A stretch of 64,000 bases of DNA, taken from contig NZ_JADEXR010000015.1 in NCBI RefSeq assembly GCF_015206995.1, positions 1 to 64,000 of the forward strand. The letters run 5' to 3'. The position numbers and the translations under genes are program-made. Position 1 is the stretch's first letter. Each line of letters begins with the position of its first letter. The notes below the pieces were generated by a model. It was given only the letters and a program-made list of their open reading frames with translations. It made no database searches and was not told where the DNA came from. Shown piece by piece: positions 48,507 to 57,727 of this stretch. The DNA comes from an aff. Roholtiella sp. LEGE 12411 (GTDB lineage: Bacteria > Cyanobacteriota > Cyanobacteriia > Cyanobacteriales > Nostocaceae).

Positions 48507-48806
48507 ATGGTTAGCCAAGAAAAAAAGCAAGATAATTGTCTACGTATGGCTTGCTGAATATAATTGTAATATAGACCAGATAAGGATTTTAATCCTTTTT
48601 CCAACAAACAAGTGTAAGGTCTTATAAACCTTGGCTGACAATCCTTAAACGGTAGAGACGACAACGCCTCTAAAAATACTTGTGCCTTTGGAGCATCAAC
48701 TGTTGAGTTAGGCTATGTCAGACAGACTGTGCCTGCAATCGCTATATTCTAGTCTAGAATCCTGCCAATTTAATTCGGGGGAGTATGTCACAGCTTCTTC
48801 TTTATA
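48507..48806. other. Gap between the IS element and tRNA-Gly
   Basis: 300 nt, with a small palindrome AAGGATTTTAATCCTT at about 48583-48598 and a weak AAGGTCTTATAAACCTT repeat near 48616. No gene is supported. Confidence 0.4.
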
Positions 48807-48877
48807 AGCGGGCGGCGGGAATCGAACCCGCATTAATAGCTTGGAAGGCTATAGTTTTACCACTAAACTACGCCCGC
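48807..48877 (-). tRNA. tRNA-Gly (UCC)
   Basis: The reverse strand begins GCGGGCGTAGTTTAGTGGTA and gives a standard 71-nt cloverleaf: acceptor GCGGGCG/CGCCCGC, anticodon stem ATAGC/GCTAT with loop CTTCCAA (anticodon TCC), T-loop GTTCGAATC. U discriminator. CCA is not encoded. Confidence 0.96.
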
Positions 48878-48934
48878 GAATTTCCAACCTTATAAGTATA
48901 ACATAGCTTTAACTAAAATTCAAGTATTTAGTTA

Positions 48935-50068
48935 TCAAGGCAGAGGTTGTATTCTAATACGTACCATAAGATTGCTAGGCTTTGGATCATTTGGATCATT
49001 ATCGTATGCAGGTTCAAATTCCCAGCCTTTGAAAACTTGATCGGCAACGAAGTCTTCATAGTAGCTTCTTTCATCTACTGGTACTGCCTCATCTTCAACA
49101 TCAATCTTCTCAAGTTTGCCTTTTTCAGAAATTGTTAATATTACAGTGAATTCTACAGGCTGACCAGGTTTCTTTTCAATAAACTTTACATATTCAAGAC
49201 CTTTGGGAAATGGCTCGTCGCTTATTTTGATCTTAGCTGGGTTATTATGTCCATCCCTTTCTACCTGTTGAGGTTCTCCTACCAAACTTGCTAATAGAGT
49301 TCCACTAGGTGCATTAGGGGTTTGTGAGGAGGCTCGTTGAAGTTGCTCAGCCTGTGCTCGTTGAAGTTGTTCAGCTTGTGCTCGTTGAAGTTGTTCAGCT
49401 TGTGCTCGTTGAAGTTGCTCAGCCTGTGCTCGTTGAAGTTGCTCAGCCTGTGCTCGTTGAAGTTGCTCAGCTTGTGCTCGTTGAAGTTGTTCAGCTTGTG
49501 CTTGTTGAAGTTGCTCAGCTTGTGCTCGTTGAAATTGCTCAGCCTGTGCTTGTTGAAGTTGCTCAGCCTGTGCTTGTTGAAGTTGCTCAGCCTGTGCTTG
49601 TTGAAGTTGCTCAGCTTGTGCTCGTTGAAGTTGCTCAGCTTGTGCTCGTTGAAATTGCTCAGCCTGTGCTTCTTTATTTTTGGTGAAAGCTATTGTACTT
49701 CGATCTTGAGTACTAGGGGCAGATTTTGCTGTTAACTTATCTTTTGGAATTACTTGCTTTGGTAAATTTGCTTCTCGTAACTTTTGACTTGTGGATGGTG
49801 GCTTAGGCGAGACTTTTTTTGGTTTAGAAGCAACTTTTCTCGCTCTTGCTTTTGTTTGAGAATAAATCTCTACAACCTCAATCGGAATAGCGGCTTTATT
49901 CTGTTGCTGCCACAAGCGGCTAAACTGAGATGAGCGCATCAGCCAGAACGCCAGCAAGTGCAGAGAGACGGAACCTACAATGACGGCAATCCACAAACCT
50001 GGTGGATCGGTGTGTCGCCTCCAGACTTTGGCTGGAATTGGAGTTTTGTCTGTAACCGATGGTGTCAT
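48935..50068 (-). CDS. TonB-like protein with octapeptide repeats
   Basis: A 377-residue protein. A basic N-terminus and one membrane segment at about 26-44 (WIAVIVGSVSLHLLAFWLM) are followed by a Lys/Pro-rich stretch (RKVASKPKKVSPKPPSTSQK). Then come 14 copies of AQAEQLQR-type octapeptides and a C-terminal domain similar to TonB C-terminal domains (VEFTVILTISEKGKLEKIDV, VFKGWEFEPA). The arrangement (anchor, long periplasm-spanning rod, TonB-like end) fits an energy transducer, but no ExbB/ExbD or receptor gene is nearby. The rod length probably varies between strains. Confidence 0.72.
   Translation of the reverse strand: MTPSVTDKTPIPAKVWRRHTDPPGLWIAVIVGSVSLHLLAFWLMRSSQFSRLWQQQNKAAIPIEVVEIYSQTKARARKVASKPKKVSPKPPSTSQKLREANLPKQVIPKDKLTAKSAPSTQDRSTIAFTKNKEAQAEQFQRAQAEQLQRAQAEQLQQAQAEQLQQAQAEQLQQAQAEQFQRAQAEQLQQAQAEQLQRAQAEQLQRAQAEQLQRAQAEQLQRAQAEQLQRAQAEQLQRAQAEQLQRASSQTPNAPSGTLLASLVGEPQQVERDGHNNPAKIKISDEPFPKGLEYVKFIEKKPGQPVEFTVILTISEKGKLEKIDVEDEAVPVDERSYYEDFVADQVFKGWEFEPAYDNDPNDPKPSNLMVRIRIQPLP
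49334..49669. repeat. 24-bp tandem repeat, 14 units
   Basis: Unit on the + strand: CGTTGAAGTTGCTCAGCCTG then TGCT, with few single-base variants (CTTG for CCTG, TTGTT for TTGCT, GAAATT for GAAGTT). It encodes the A-Q-A-E-Q-L/F-Q-R/Q octapeptide of the TonB-like gene. High nucleotide identity indicates recent expansion or homogenisation. Confidence 0.95.
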
Positions 50069-50140
50069 ATTATATTTTAAACTGGATATGATTTGGCACT
50101 CTTACACAATGCTAATGCTTCAAATCCAGACTGCTGAATT

Positions 50141-53100
50141 TTAGCGATTAACCATTAGCTCTGGTGTAACAGCAAAAGTCAGAACTGTTTCATCGATTCC
50201 TTTTAGTTCTAGCGGACTACCTTTAGTAATTTCTTCTTCTTGCAAATAATCTGCCACGGCAGCAGAAACCAGGATAGTACCGGGAACAGCGGCAGATTGC
50301 AACCTAGCAGCAATATTCACACTTGGGCCAATAGCAGTGTAGTCTGCACGTTCAGCGCTACCAAACATACCCACAACAGCTGTACCTTGGTGAATACCAC
50401 AACGGAACTGCACGCTAGTAAGTCTATCGCCGTCGAATACACCTTGCTCTCGCCAACGCTGGTTTAACGGAACTAGTGAGCGGTGCATTGCTCTTGCTGT
50501 ATTAATGGCACGCCGCACCTGTTCATTGGGGGTTAGTTCTTCCGGCGCTCCATATAAAGCTAAGATAGCATCTCCCATAAATTTATCGACAGTGCCGCCA
50601 TTGTTAAATACAACCTTGGTCATAGTTTCTAAATATTCATTTAGCAACTCTGCCACTCGCCGGGATCTGAGGGTATTTGCTAGCTGCGTAAAGCCCACAA
50701 TGTCACTAAACAAAACTGTAATCAAACGTGGTTCTGGGCGCAAATCTAGTGTCAGATCTCCTGCTGCGGCTTTTTGTACCAATACAGACGGTAAAAAGCG
50801 CTTTAGCACCGATTCTGTTAAATAAGTATTTAACTCCAAAATCCGTCGTTCATTTTCCTTCAAAGCTAAAAGATTTCGAACTTCCGCCAGAAGTTCCCGA
50901 TCATTGAATGGTTTTGCTAAATAAGCATCCGCGCCATGTTCTGTGCTTTCAATGCGAGTTTCTTCATCAACTTTCGCTGTGAGCAGAATGATTGGTGTTC
51001 CTTTTAACTTCTTCTCATTGCGAATCATCTGAATCATCTCCAGTCCACTCACTAAGGGCATCATCAAGTCGGTAACAATTAAGCTGGGTGAAATTTTCTG
51101 AGCTATACCGTACCCTTCGTAACCGTTACGAGATGTCTGTACTCTATAGCCGTTGCGGCGAAGAATATCAGATACATAAGCTCGCAGATCTGGATTGTCG
51201 TCTACGACCAAAATTAAGTGCTGAGTGCCGAGTTCTGAATGCTGAGTGTCAGGGCTGGGTGATAAGTCTTCTTTTGTAATACTTTCAATATTGTCTGCTG
51301 TTGGCTCTAATAGTTCTAAATCAGCCAATTCTACACTAGCGCGGCTTGTATTGAGTTCACAAGGTTTTTCTAGTATTTGTTGCACGGGTAAGTGAGCACT
51401 ACCAGTAAGCAGACATAAGGTAAAGGTAGTCCCTTGTCCGTAAACTGATTCGACAGTTACTTTCCCACCATGCAATTCCACCAATTCTTTAACTAAAGCC
51501 AAACCCAAACCACTGCCTTCATAGGAGCGATTTGCTGAGCCTTCGGCTTGGCGAAAGCGTTCAAATAAATGAGGAATTTGTTCTTGAATAATGCCAATTC
51601 CAGTGTCTTGTATTTGTAATATGCAACGGTCATCTTCAGACTGTAGTCTGATGCTGAGCGTTCCCCCTTCAGGTGTAAACTTCATGGCATTTGATAGGAG
51701 ATTATAAACCACCTTGTCAAATTTTTCCATATCCAAATAAACCGTTGAACATTCACTCAAATGGATATCGAGATGTAGTCCCTTTTTCTCACAGTAGGGG
51801 CGAAACGACTCAACAATTTGATTGACAAATTCAACTAAATCGCAAGGGTGGAAACTAGGTTGCATTCTCCCGGCATCCAAGCGTTGCAGATCAAGCAGTT
51901 GATTTACCAGTCGCAACAGGCGGCGGGAGTTACGCAAGGCGATCGCACATTGAGAGTAAGATAACCCCTCACCAGCTGCCACCGCCGACTCTAAAGGCCC
52001 TTGAATCAAGGTTATGGGAGTGCGAAACTCATGGGAGATATTTTGAAAAAATTCGGTTTTTTGTTTGTCTAATTCCAATAAACGTTCAGCTTGCTGGCGA
52101 GTTTTTTGGTATAAACGTGACTGCTGCACAGCGATCGCCGCTTGCGCTGCTACTGCTTTAGCTAAGTTGATATCAGATAAAACCCATCGACGTGCGTTGC
52201 TACCTTCACGCAGGGTGATACTACCGATACATTTACCATCAGCCAATAATGGGACGACCATTAGCGATCGTGTCGGCATTTTCAAAGGCAAATCAAAGTT
52301 CTGAATTTCTAGAGGAGAATGGTTTGTATCAGCAATTACCAATGGTTCATGTGTCCGCAACAATTCTTGCAGGATCGGATTATCCTTGATTGGTGCTTGA
52401 TAATCAGGTGATTGCTGACTCAAGCCGTGTTTATTGCTACTTATGCACTTTTCTTGGGCTTTTGCAAGGTAATCCTCTGGATTTTGAGAACTGTCATACA
52501 ACCCTACACACTGGACAAACTCATCTTCCTCTGTCCACAAAGACAACATGCAGCCATCAACTTGTAAAGCTTGCCCCAGTTGTTGTGTAATAGCTGCAAA
52601 GATGTCTTGAGGGTTTAGGCTAGAGCGAATCGCGCTAGTAATCGTATTAATCAGAGCTTCTCGTTTGGCAAGGGCCCGTACTTGCTCGTAAGCATAGGCT
52701 TGAGACAACGCCAGGGCTGCTTGATCCGCTACCATCAACACCAACTGTACCTCCTCCTCCCCCCAGAAGTGGGGCTGAAAAAGCTGATGCAGTGCCAGTA
52801 CTGCCATCAATTCTTGTTGACAAATCAGTGGCACAACTAAACTGGAACAAATGTTAGCGGCAGCAAAAGCAGCGCCACGTTGATGCCATTCGGCAGTATC
52901 GCCCTGAATATGTTGATCACCTGCCACATCGTGAATCACTTGCACTTCGCGGGTTTCCCACACCGTCTGAACTATCAAGGAGGAGGAGGGAATAGGGGGA
53001 GGTGGGGAAAAAGAAGAATGAGTTTCTTCCCCACTCTCCCACTCCTCCACTCTCCCTACCTCATTTGGAGCTTTCTGGTAAATGAATCCTTCATCTGCCA

Positions 53101-53671
53101 ACTGCTCATCTTGGAAGGGACGTAACAGACAGACATCCACCTCCAACATGTGACCCACTGTATCCACAATTGCTTGCAAAATTTGCCGATAGTCTAAGGC
53201 ACTGCGGATAGTATTGGTGACAGTGTTCAGCAGAGATTCTTGACGAAGTGTGCGGGTAAGTTCGCGGGTGCGGGCTTTAAGAACATTGTGGGTATCCAAA
53301 GCTTGGCGTACTAGTGCTTTAAGATCTTCTGCTTCCCAAGGTTTAGTTACATATTTGAATACCTTACCAGCGTTAATTGCTTCCACCAGATCTTCGACAT
53401 CGGTGTAGCCAGTTAAAATAATCCGGATAATATCTGGATACTGAGTGGCTGTCAGGCTCAAAAATTCAGTACCGCTCATCATCGGCATTCGTTGATCTGA
53501 GATGATCACTGCGACCTCCCCCTCTTGGGAAAGCAAATCGAGTGCCGCAGGACCAGAGGTTGCCCTTAGCACCTTATAGTCGCGATAGAAAGTGCGGTAA
53601 AGCAAGTCAAGGTTGTCTGGTTCGTCATCGACAACCAAAATTTTAGGCTTACTGTTTACTTGGGATTTCAT
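50141..53671 (-). CDS. cyaC: Adenylate cyclase with two-component modules (CyaC type)
   Basis: A 1176-residue multidomain protein. In order: receiver (about 10-125; Asp59 in VAVIISDQRMPMM), two GAF domains (about 160-340 and 350-520), HisKA (H in FFQNISHEFRTPITLIQG), HATPase_c (NLLSNAMKFTPEGG; GTGIGI-like DTGIGIIQ; GSGLGLALVKE), second receiver (SLIVTDLMMPLVSGLEM) and a class III cyclase domain near the C-terminus (LFSDIVGFTQLANTLRSR, DKFMGDAILALYGAPEE). The same order is known for CyaC of Anabaena and Spirulina, which makes cAMP. No membrane segment. About 29 residues at 205-233 (Ser/Pro-rich) look like an in-frame repeat insertion in the first GAF domain. No partner gene is adjacent. Confidence 0.9.
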   Translation of the reverse strand: MKSQVNSKPKILVVDDEPDNLDLLYRTFYRDYKVLRATSGPAALDLLSQEGEVAVIISDQRMPMMSGTEFLSLTATQYPDIIRIILTGYTDVEDLVEAINAGKVFKYVTKPWEAEDLKALVRQALDTHNVLKARTRELTRTLRQESLLNTVTNTIRSALDYRQILQAIVDTVGHMLEVDVCLLRPFQDEQLADEGFIYQKAPNEVGRVEEWESGEETHSSFSPPPPIPSSSLIVQTVWETREVQVIHDVAGDQHIQGDTAEWHQRGAAFAAANICSSLVVPLICQQELMAVLALHQLFQPHFWGEEEVQLVLMVADQAALALSQAYAYEQVRALAKREALINTITSAIRSSLNPQDIFAAITQQLGQALQVDGCMLSLWTEEDEFVQCVGLYDSSQNPEDYLAKAQEKCISSNKHGLSQQSPDYQAPIKDNPILQELLRTHEPLVIADTNHSPLEIQNFDLPLKMPTRSLMVVPLLADGKCIGSITLREGSNARRWVLSDINLAKAVAAQAAIAVQQSRLYQKTRQQAERLLELDKQKTEFFQNISHEFRTPITLIQGPLESAVAAGEGLSYSQCAIALRNSRRLLRLVNQLLDLQRLDAGRMQPSFHPCDLVEFVNQIVESFRPYCEKKGLHLDIHLSECSTVYLDMEKFDKVVYNLLSNAMKFTPEGGTLSIRLQSEDDRCILQIQDTGIGIIQEQIPHLFERFRQAEGSANRSYEGSGLGLALVKELVELHGGKVTVESVYGQGTTFTLCLLTGSAHLPVQQILEKPCELNTSRASVELADLELLEPTADNIESITKEDLSPSPDTQHSELGTQHLILVVDDNPDLRAYVSDILRRNGYRVQTSRNGYEGYGIAQKISPSLIVTDLMMPLVSGLEMIQMIRNEKKLKGTPIILLTAKVDEETRIESTEHGADAYLAKPFNDRELLAEVRNLLALKENERRILELNTYLTESVLKRFLPSVLVQKAAAGDLTLDLRPEPRLITVLFSDIVGFTQLANTLRSRRVAELLNEYLETMTKVVFNNGGTVDKFMGDAILALYGAPEELTPNEQVRRAINTARAMHRSLVPLNQRWREQGVFDGDRLTSVQFRCGIHQGTAVVGMFGSAERADYTAIGPSVNIAARLQSAAVPGTILVSAAVADYLQEEEITKGSPLELKGIDETVLTFAVTPELMVNR
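52973..53059. repeat. Repeat-like in-frame insertion in cyaC
   Basis: About 87 nt, G/A-rich on its left half and C/T-rich on its right half (AATAGGGGGAGGTGGGGAAA, then CTTCCCCACTCTCCCACTCC). The halves are partly complementary and resemble the GGGGAGT arrays of the intergenic regions. It encodes residues 205-233 of CyaC, inside GAF domain 1. Confidence 0.6.
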
Positions 53672-54699
53672 GCACCGCTTTCCTGCAGCAACGGCAGTCG
53701 GATAAAGAATAATCTGATCAGGTAAAGATGTTTCTGAGCCAGGCCAAAGCAGAGCATTTCGACCAATAAAGCTGTTTGGCTACATGACTGCTGAGTGTAG
53801 AAGCGTTTACTCACAGTAATTCGTCTCAATGGCTTGTGCCGATTTCTATTCGCTTTGATGCAGCGCAATTGGTTTCATAGTCAGTTTTAATGTTACAGAG
53901 TTGATACTTGCTTGCCAAATTTTCCCTCACCTCCGGTGAGAAATGTTTAAATACTACATACAGTGCTCAAAGCTGGTGGTAAAATCCAGATGAAGCTGCA
54001 TATTAAGTTTTCCCTTCGCAGCAGTTGCACTAACACATGCAGGTAAATTTTATTTATAGTAGTCATGGTAGAGTCAGTAATATTACAACAATGAGATTTA
54101 AAGGCAACGTATACTATTAGACAAATAACTCTTTCAATTTAGCAATCAAAACTATAACTAAGACAAATATTACCAGTAGAGAAATTGGAGACTAGGGATT
54201 AGAAAATCTCCCAGATTCTTCCCTGGTGCCCATATAGCCTGTCCCTATTAACCTAGTAGCTGAATAATTTTGGTGTAGTGCGAATTGAATAAGCAAGTCA
54301 GTACCGCAATCAAGGGTGATTTGAAACCAGCTTTGCCAGAGGTGTAATTGCATAACAATTTTGTAGGTAATGCTATTAACAGGTTATACTATGCGTCTAC
54401 CTGCTCAATCCAGCTACCACCACTGTCAACTTTTTTCATACTAAATAACTTGCTAACTTTTTTAACCTAAAACCAAGATGCGCTTAAACCTCCTGAACTA
54501 AAGAGTGCAGATTTATGAAACTGCAACTCTTAAGACTCCTTGAGCCACGCAGGTTATAAAATCCAAAGCAAATTTTTGCACTTTGTTTGATCTACAATCA
54601 AAGGCTAATTCGTAATCTCAGCGTCAGTTCAATCACCTGGGTAGCTCTTGAGTTTTACCCAGGTGCGGATGGTGTTTTAGGATATTTGAGAAGATTTCC
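53672..54699. other. Largest intergenic gap
   Basis: 1028 nt between divergent genes cyaC (-) and the GNAT gene (+). It must carry both promoters. I found only short hairpins (TCACCTCCGGTGA near 53926; the 54634-54665 inverted repeat), no ORF with coding character and no known RNA. No HIP1 site was noticed, in contrast to the rest of the window. Confidence 0.5.
54634..54665 (+). promoter_or_regulatory. 10-bp inverted repeat in GNAT leader
   Basis: CACCTGGGTA and TACCCAGGTG, perfect, with a 12-nt loop; 34 nt upstream of the GNAT start codon. No T-run follows, so it is more likely an operator or leader hairpin than a terminator. Confidence 0.5.
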
Positions 54700-55344
54700 G
54701 TGAATAAAATCAATACTAAACTAGCCTTGACATCTTGGTTTTTTCGTCCATCCCACCAACAACCGATCACGTCTGCTGTCAATCCAACTTCTAGCCAATT
54801 TCAAATCCGTGCGGCTACATCTGCTGATTTGACTAGTGTTGCTCAAATCATTACTGACAGCTTTCACTCGCAAAAGGGTATGTGGGGATGGACTTTTCCA
54901 TTGTTGCGTTTGGGTGTTTATGAAGATTTAAGGCATCGCCTAGCGTCACCTACACCCCATCAAGTTTGTTTAGTTGCTGTTGATGTTACTAATGGTGAGG
55001 CTAATAACTTAGTGGGAACTGTGGAGATGAGTGTACGTTTGAGTGATTCGTGGGCCCAGTTTGGTAGGAGTTTTCCTTATCTATCAAACTTAGCGGTTCA
55101 CCCAAAATACCGTAGGCATGGTGTGGGATCAGAATTACTAATTAGCTGTGAAAAAGTCTCTCAAGATTGGGGGTTTCAAGACTTATATCTCCACGTGTTG
55201 GAAAATAACTATCAGGCAAGGCAGCTTTATTTTAAGCTGGGATATAGGGTGCATAAAGTTGAATCGAATTGGAATACGTATCTTTTAAGACGCTCACGCC
55301 AAATACTGTTATTAAAACATCTAAATTCTGACTCAACTATCTGA
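54700..55344 (+). CDS. GNAT-family N-acetyltransferase
   Basis: A 214-residue acetyltransferase. After a 35-residue leader without homology, the GNAT fold runs from FQIRAATSADLTSVAQII. The acetyl-CoA signature is LSNLAVHPKYRRHGVGSELL (about 131-150, R-x-x-G-x-G), and NNYQARQLYFKLGYR follows. Translation starts at GTG. The acceptor substrate is unknown. A leader hairpin lies just upstream. Confidence 0.87.
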   Translation: MNKINTKLALTSWFFRPSHQQPITSAVNPTSSQFQIRAATSADLTSVAQIITDSFHSQKGMWGWTFPLLRLGVYEDLRHRLASPTPHQVCLVAVDVTNGEANNLVGTVEMSVRLSDSWAQFGRSFPYLSNLAVHPKYRRHGVGSELLISCEKVSQDWGFQDLYLHVLENNYQARQLYFKLGYRVHKVESNWNTYLLRRSRQILLLKHLNSDSTI

Positions 55345-55933
55345 ATTTCCTTGGGTTCTGTTCGATGCATCACCTCGACACGAGCTTGCATCATCAGCCA
55401 AACAGCAAGAGCGAATTTCTCACCGTTATAGCCTGAATCTAAGGTGTTGAATTTGGGTGTTTTTAGATGATATTTCTTCATAAATAAGAACAGAATAGAT
55501 GTGAGTAAATATCAAATGGGGGTTGGTGGTTAATGAATAAATTAAATATCATTGAATCTATTTTTGATAAATACAAATATTTTTACTTTAGATGTTAATA
55601 ACAAATATTTTTTATACGTAAATTAATCGATTATAATTAAATGCATTCACAAGTTCACAACTTTGAAAATTTCAACGCCTCATAATAACTTTGTAATTAA
55701 GATATTTATCTTTATAAAAACTTTAAGCAAACAGTCGTACAGTTGGAGACAAATCTAGTTATATCTCATAAAATATGATTACTCAATTACTGAACAACCC
55801 CTATTTATTCTCATCTTAGTTAAATTTTCCTGTAAATTGTTGATGATAAGAAAATTCAAAAACTTAATTTGATGTAAAATCTAGTTCTGCTTTGAAGTGC
55901 ATACTACAAAATTCGTTGAAAGTTTGACAAAAC
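55345..55933. other. AT-rich gap
   Basis: 589 nt with very low GC, especially from 55500. A short frame on the minus strand at 55227-55481 overlaps the GNAT gene and is not accepted. It holds the promoter of the 55934 gene. No other feature seen. Confidence 0.45.
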
Positions 55934-56497
55934 ATGGATAGCGAAAAGCGCCGACGCTATCAGACTGCTATGTTATCAACTTATTACCCAGACACCAGTT
56001 TCCTTGACCATCCTGTCATGCCTGATGGGACTGAGCAATCGCAAGGCTCGGATATCCTCAAACTTTTACATACTGGAAAAGTTTTCATCGTCAATAGTCG
56101 CAAGCGGAATGGATTAATACTCTTTAAACGCTATCACGCAGAGTTTGCTGGGCCTGGAGCAGCAGTGGGTGGGGATTACGATTGCGATTGCCACAGAGCA
56201 CTGCCTATAGGCAATCTTTCTAATCAGTTTTTATTAACTCCTGAATCTAATGAGGAGCGTCAAAAAGCTTACTTGATTAGACGACAGTGGATTCGGTTAA
56301 TCAAACAGATTACAGAAAACCAGATGCCCCAGCAGCGAGTCCAGAAAATTCTTGATCAATTTGAACAATATTTTCTACCAGAAATAGTGGCTTATTTGCC
56401 GGATGTTGCTTTTGCTCTTTTAGTGGGTGTCCTACCACAAACAGTGGGAACAGTACGCCGTTTGGGCAGCGAAGTTGATAATAAGTTTAATTACTGA
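55934..56497 (+). CDS. Conserved hypothetical protein, 187 aa
   Basis: A soluble protein (MDSEKRRRYQTAMLSTYYPD) with a GGDYDCDCHRALPIG centre and a helical middle (AYLIRRQWIRLIKQITENQM). The last part, VAYLPDVAFALLVGVLPQTV, is fairly hydrophobic. It resembles proteins found only in cyanobacteria; no domain is recognised. It is convergent with hisC, with 8 nt between stop codons. Confidence 0.65.
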   Translation: MDSEKRRRYQTAMLSTYYPDTSFLDHPVMPDGTEQSQGSDILKLLHTGKVFIVNSRKRNGLILFKRYHAEFAGPGAAVGGDYDCDCHRALPIGNLSNQFLLTPESNEERQKAYLIRRQWIRLIKQITENQMPQQRVQKILDQFEQYFLPEIVAYLPDVAFALLVGVLPQTVGTVRRLGSEVDNKFNY

Positions 56498-56505
56498 GTG
56501 AATCG

Positions 56506-57654
56506 CTAAGAGTCAAGGTTGTTCAAAGCAGCTTGTACTCGCTTTAAGGTTCGGGCGTTTTCTTCGGTTGTCCCTATAGTAATTCTCAATCCTCCGCTAA
56601 TTTGCCGCACAAGAGTGCCGTGACTCCGGAGTTTTTGATATAAACTTTTTAAAGCAGCGTCTTGGAAATGAGAGCCTTCTGGTTTAAGACGCAGATAAAT
56701 AAAGTTAGCAGTACTTTCTGTAATTTGTAATGTTGGATGTTGAGACAAAGCTTCGATGAGTTTGGCTCGTTCACTCAGGGTATGGGAAATCGCCTCGAGT
56801 AAAAGTGTGCGGTTTTGCAAAACACCTAATGCTGCTACTATAGAAAAGCTAGGGAGATTGTAAGGTAAGCGGACTTTTTCTAAGATAGCGATCGCCTCTG
56901 GATGAGCAACACAATAGCCAACGCGAAGAGCTGCCAATCGGAAAGCCTTAGAAAAAGTACGTAGTATAATCCAATTGGGGCGATGTACTAATTCACTAAC
57001 TAGGGTACTCTGACTAAATTCAAAGTAAGCCTCATCAATAACTACCAAAATCTCTTCGCTCAAACTTTTTAACCATGCTAATTCTGCTGTAGTTAAGCTA
57101 TTAGCAGTTGGAGAATTAGGATGTACTACGAAAACCACCCGAATGGGGGGATTTTGAGTTTTTTCGATTGTAGACTGTGCAGCTTTTAAGTCAATTTCAA
57201 AATTTGTTTCATTTCTGCCCACTGCCACTACAGGGATGCCCAAAGTTTGTGCCAAAATCCCATACATCGAGAAAGTAGGGTTGGCAACTAGAATGCAGCC
57301 CTCTCCTTTAAGACAGGTGGCGATTAATAAAGAGCGAATCAGTTCATCTGAACCATTGCCTACAGAAATATTAGCAGCAGTGAACAGGGATGGTGAAAGA
57401 GCAGCTGACTCATTGACGTACTCGGCGATCGCATCTTTGAGTGTCTCATGTCCGCCATCAGGATAACGATTTGTTTCAATTACTTGCTGATACGTCCAGG
57501 CTAGTTTTTCTTTTAACTCAGGTGGCAAATCATAGGGACTTTCATTCGTATCCAGTCGATCAAACTGTGCTGAAACAGATCCGGCTGTATCACTGCTGGG
57601 ATGGGGTTTATATGCGTGTATCTTGGTTAAATCTGACCTGATAAATGGAAGCAT
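56506..57654 (-). CDS. hisC: histidinol-phosphate aminotransferase
   Basis: A 382-residue class I/II PLP-dependent aminotransferase of histidine synthesis. The PLP lysine is in [23 protein letters not shown] and the N-terminal [17 protein letters not shown] motif are typical of HisC. Full length. Neighbouring genes are unrelated, as is usual in cyanobacteria, where his genes are dispersed. Confidence 0.94.
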   Translation of the reverse strand: MLPFIRSDLTKIHAYKPHPSSDTAGSVSAQFDRLDTNESPYDLPPELKEKLAWTYQQVIETNRYPDGGHETLKDAIAEYVNESAALSPSLFTAANISVGNGSDELIRSLLIATCLKGEGCILVANPTFSMYGILAQTLGIPVVAVGRNETNFEIDLKAAQSTIEKTQNPPIRVVFVVHPNSPTANSLTTAELAWLKSLSEEILVVIDEAYFEFSQSTLVSELVHRPNWIILRTFSKAFRLAALRVGYCVAHPEAIAILEKVRLPYNLPSFSIVAALGVLQNRTLLLEAISHTLSERAKLIEALSQHPTLQITESTANFIYLRLKPEGSHFQDAALKSLYQKLRSHGTLVRQISGGLRITIGTTEENARTLKRVQAALNNLDS

Positions 57655-57727
57655 AATTTTAGTAATTAGTCATTAATGACAAAAAACAAATGACAAAGAA
57701 CAAGTAAGAGTTTAATATTTTACAGCT

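Noticed and set aside
49334-49669. Possible CRISPR array
   Set aside because: The repeats are directly adjacent without spacers and are in frame within a protein gene. No cas gene or other repeat-spacer array occurs in the window.
49324-49735. Two long open frames antisense to the 24-bp repeat array
   Set aside because: They exist only because a 24-bp repeat without stops is open in several frames; composition is monotonous (Leu-Cys-Ser or Val-Leu-Val-Glu) and there is no start signal.
53668-53868. 66-codon minus-strand frame upstream of cyaC
   Set aside because: Overlaps the cyaC start, composition is not protein-like and no ribosome binding site is seen.
55227-55481. 84-codon minus-strand frame overlapping the end of the GNAT gene
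   Set aside because: Its first 58 codons look somewhat protein-like, but the rest is antisense to GNAT, and no Shine-Dalgarno or family is recognised. Too weak to list.
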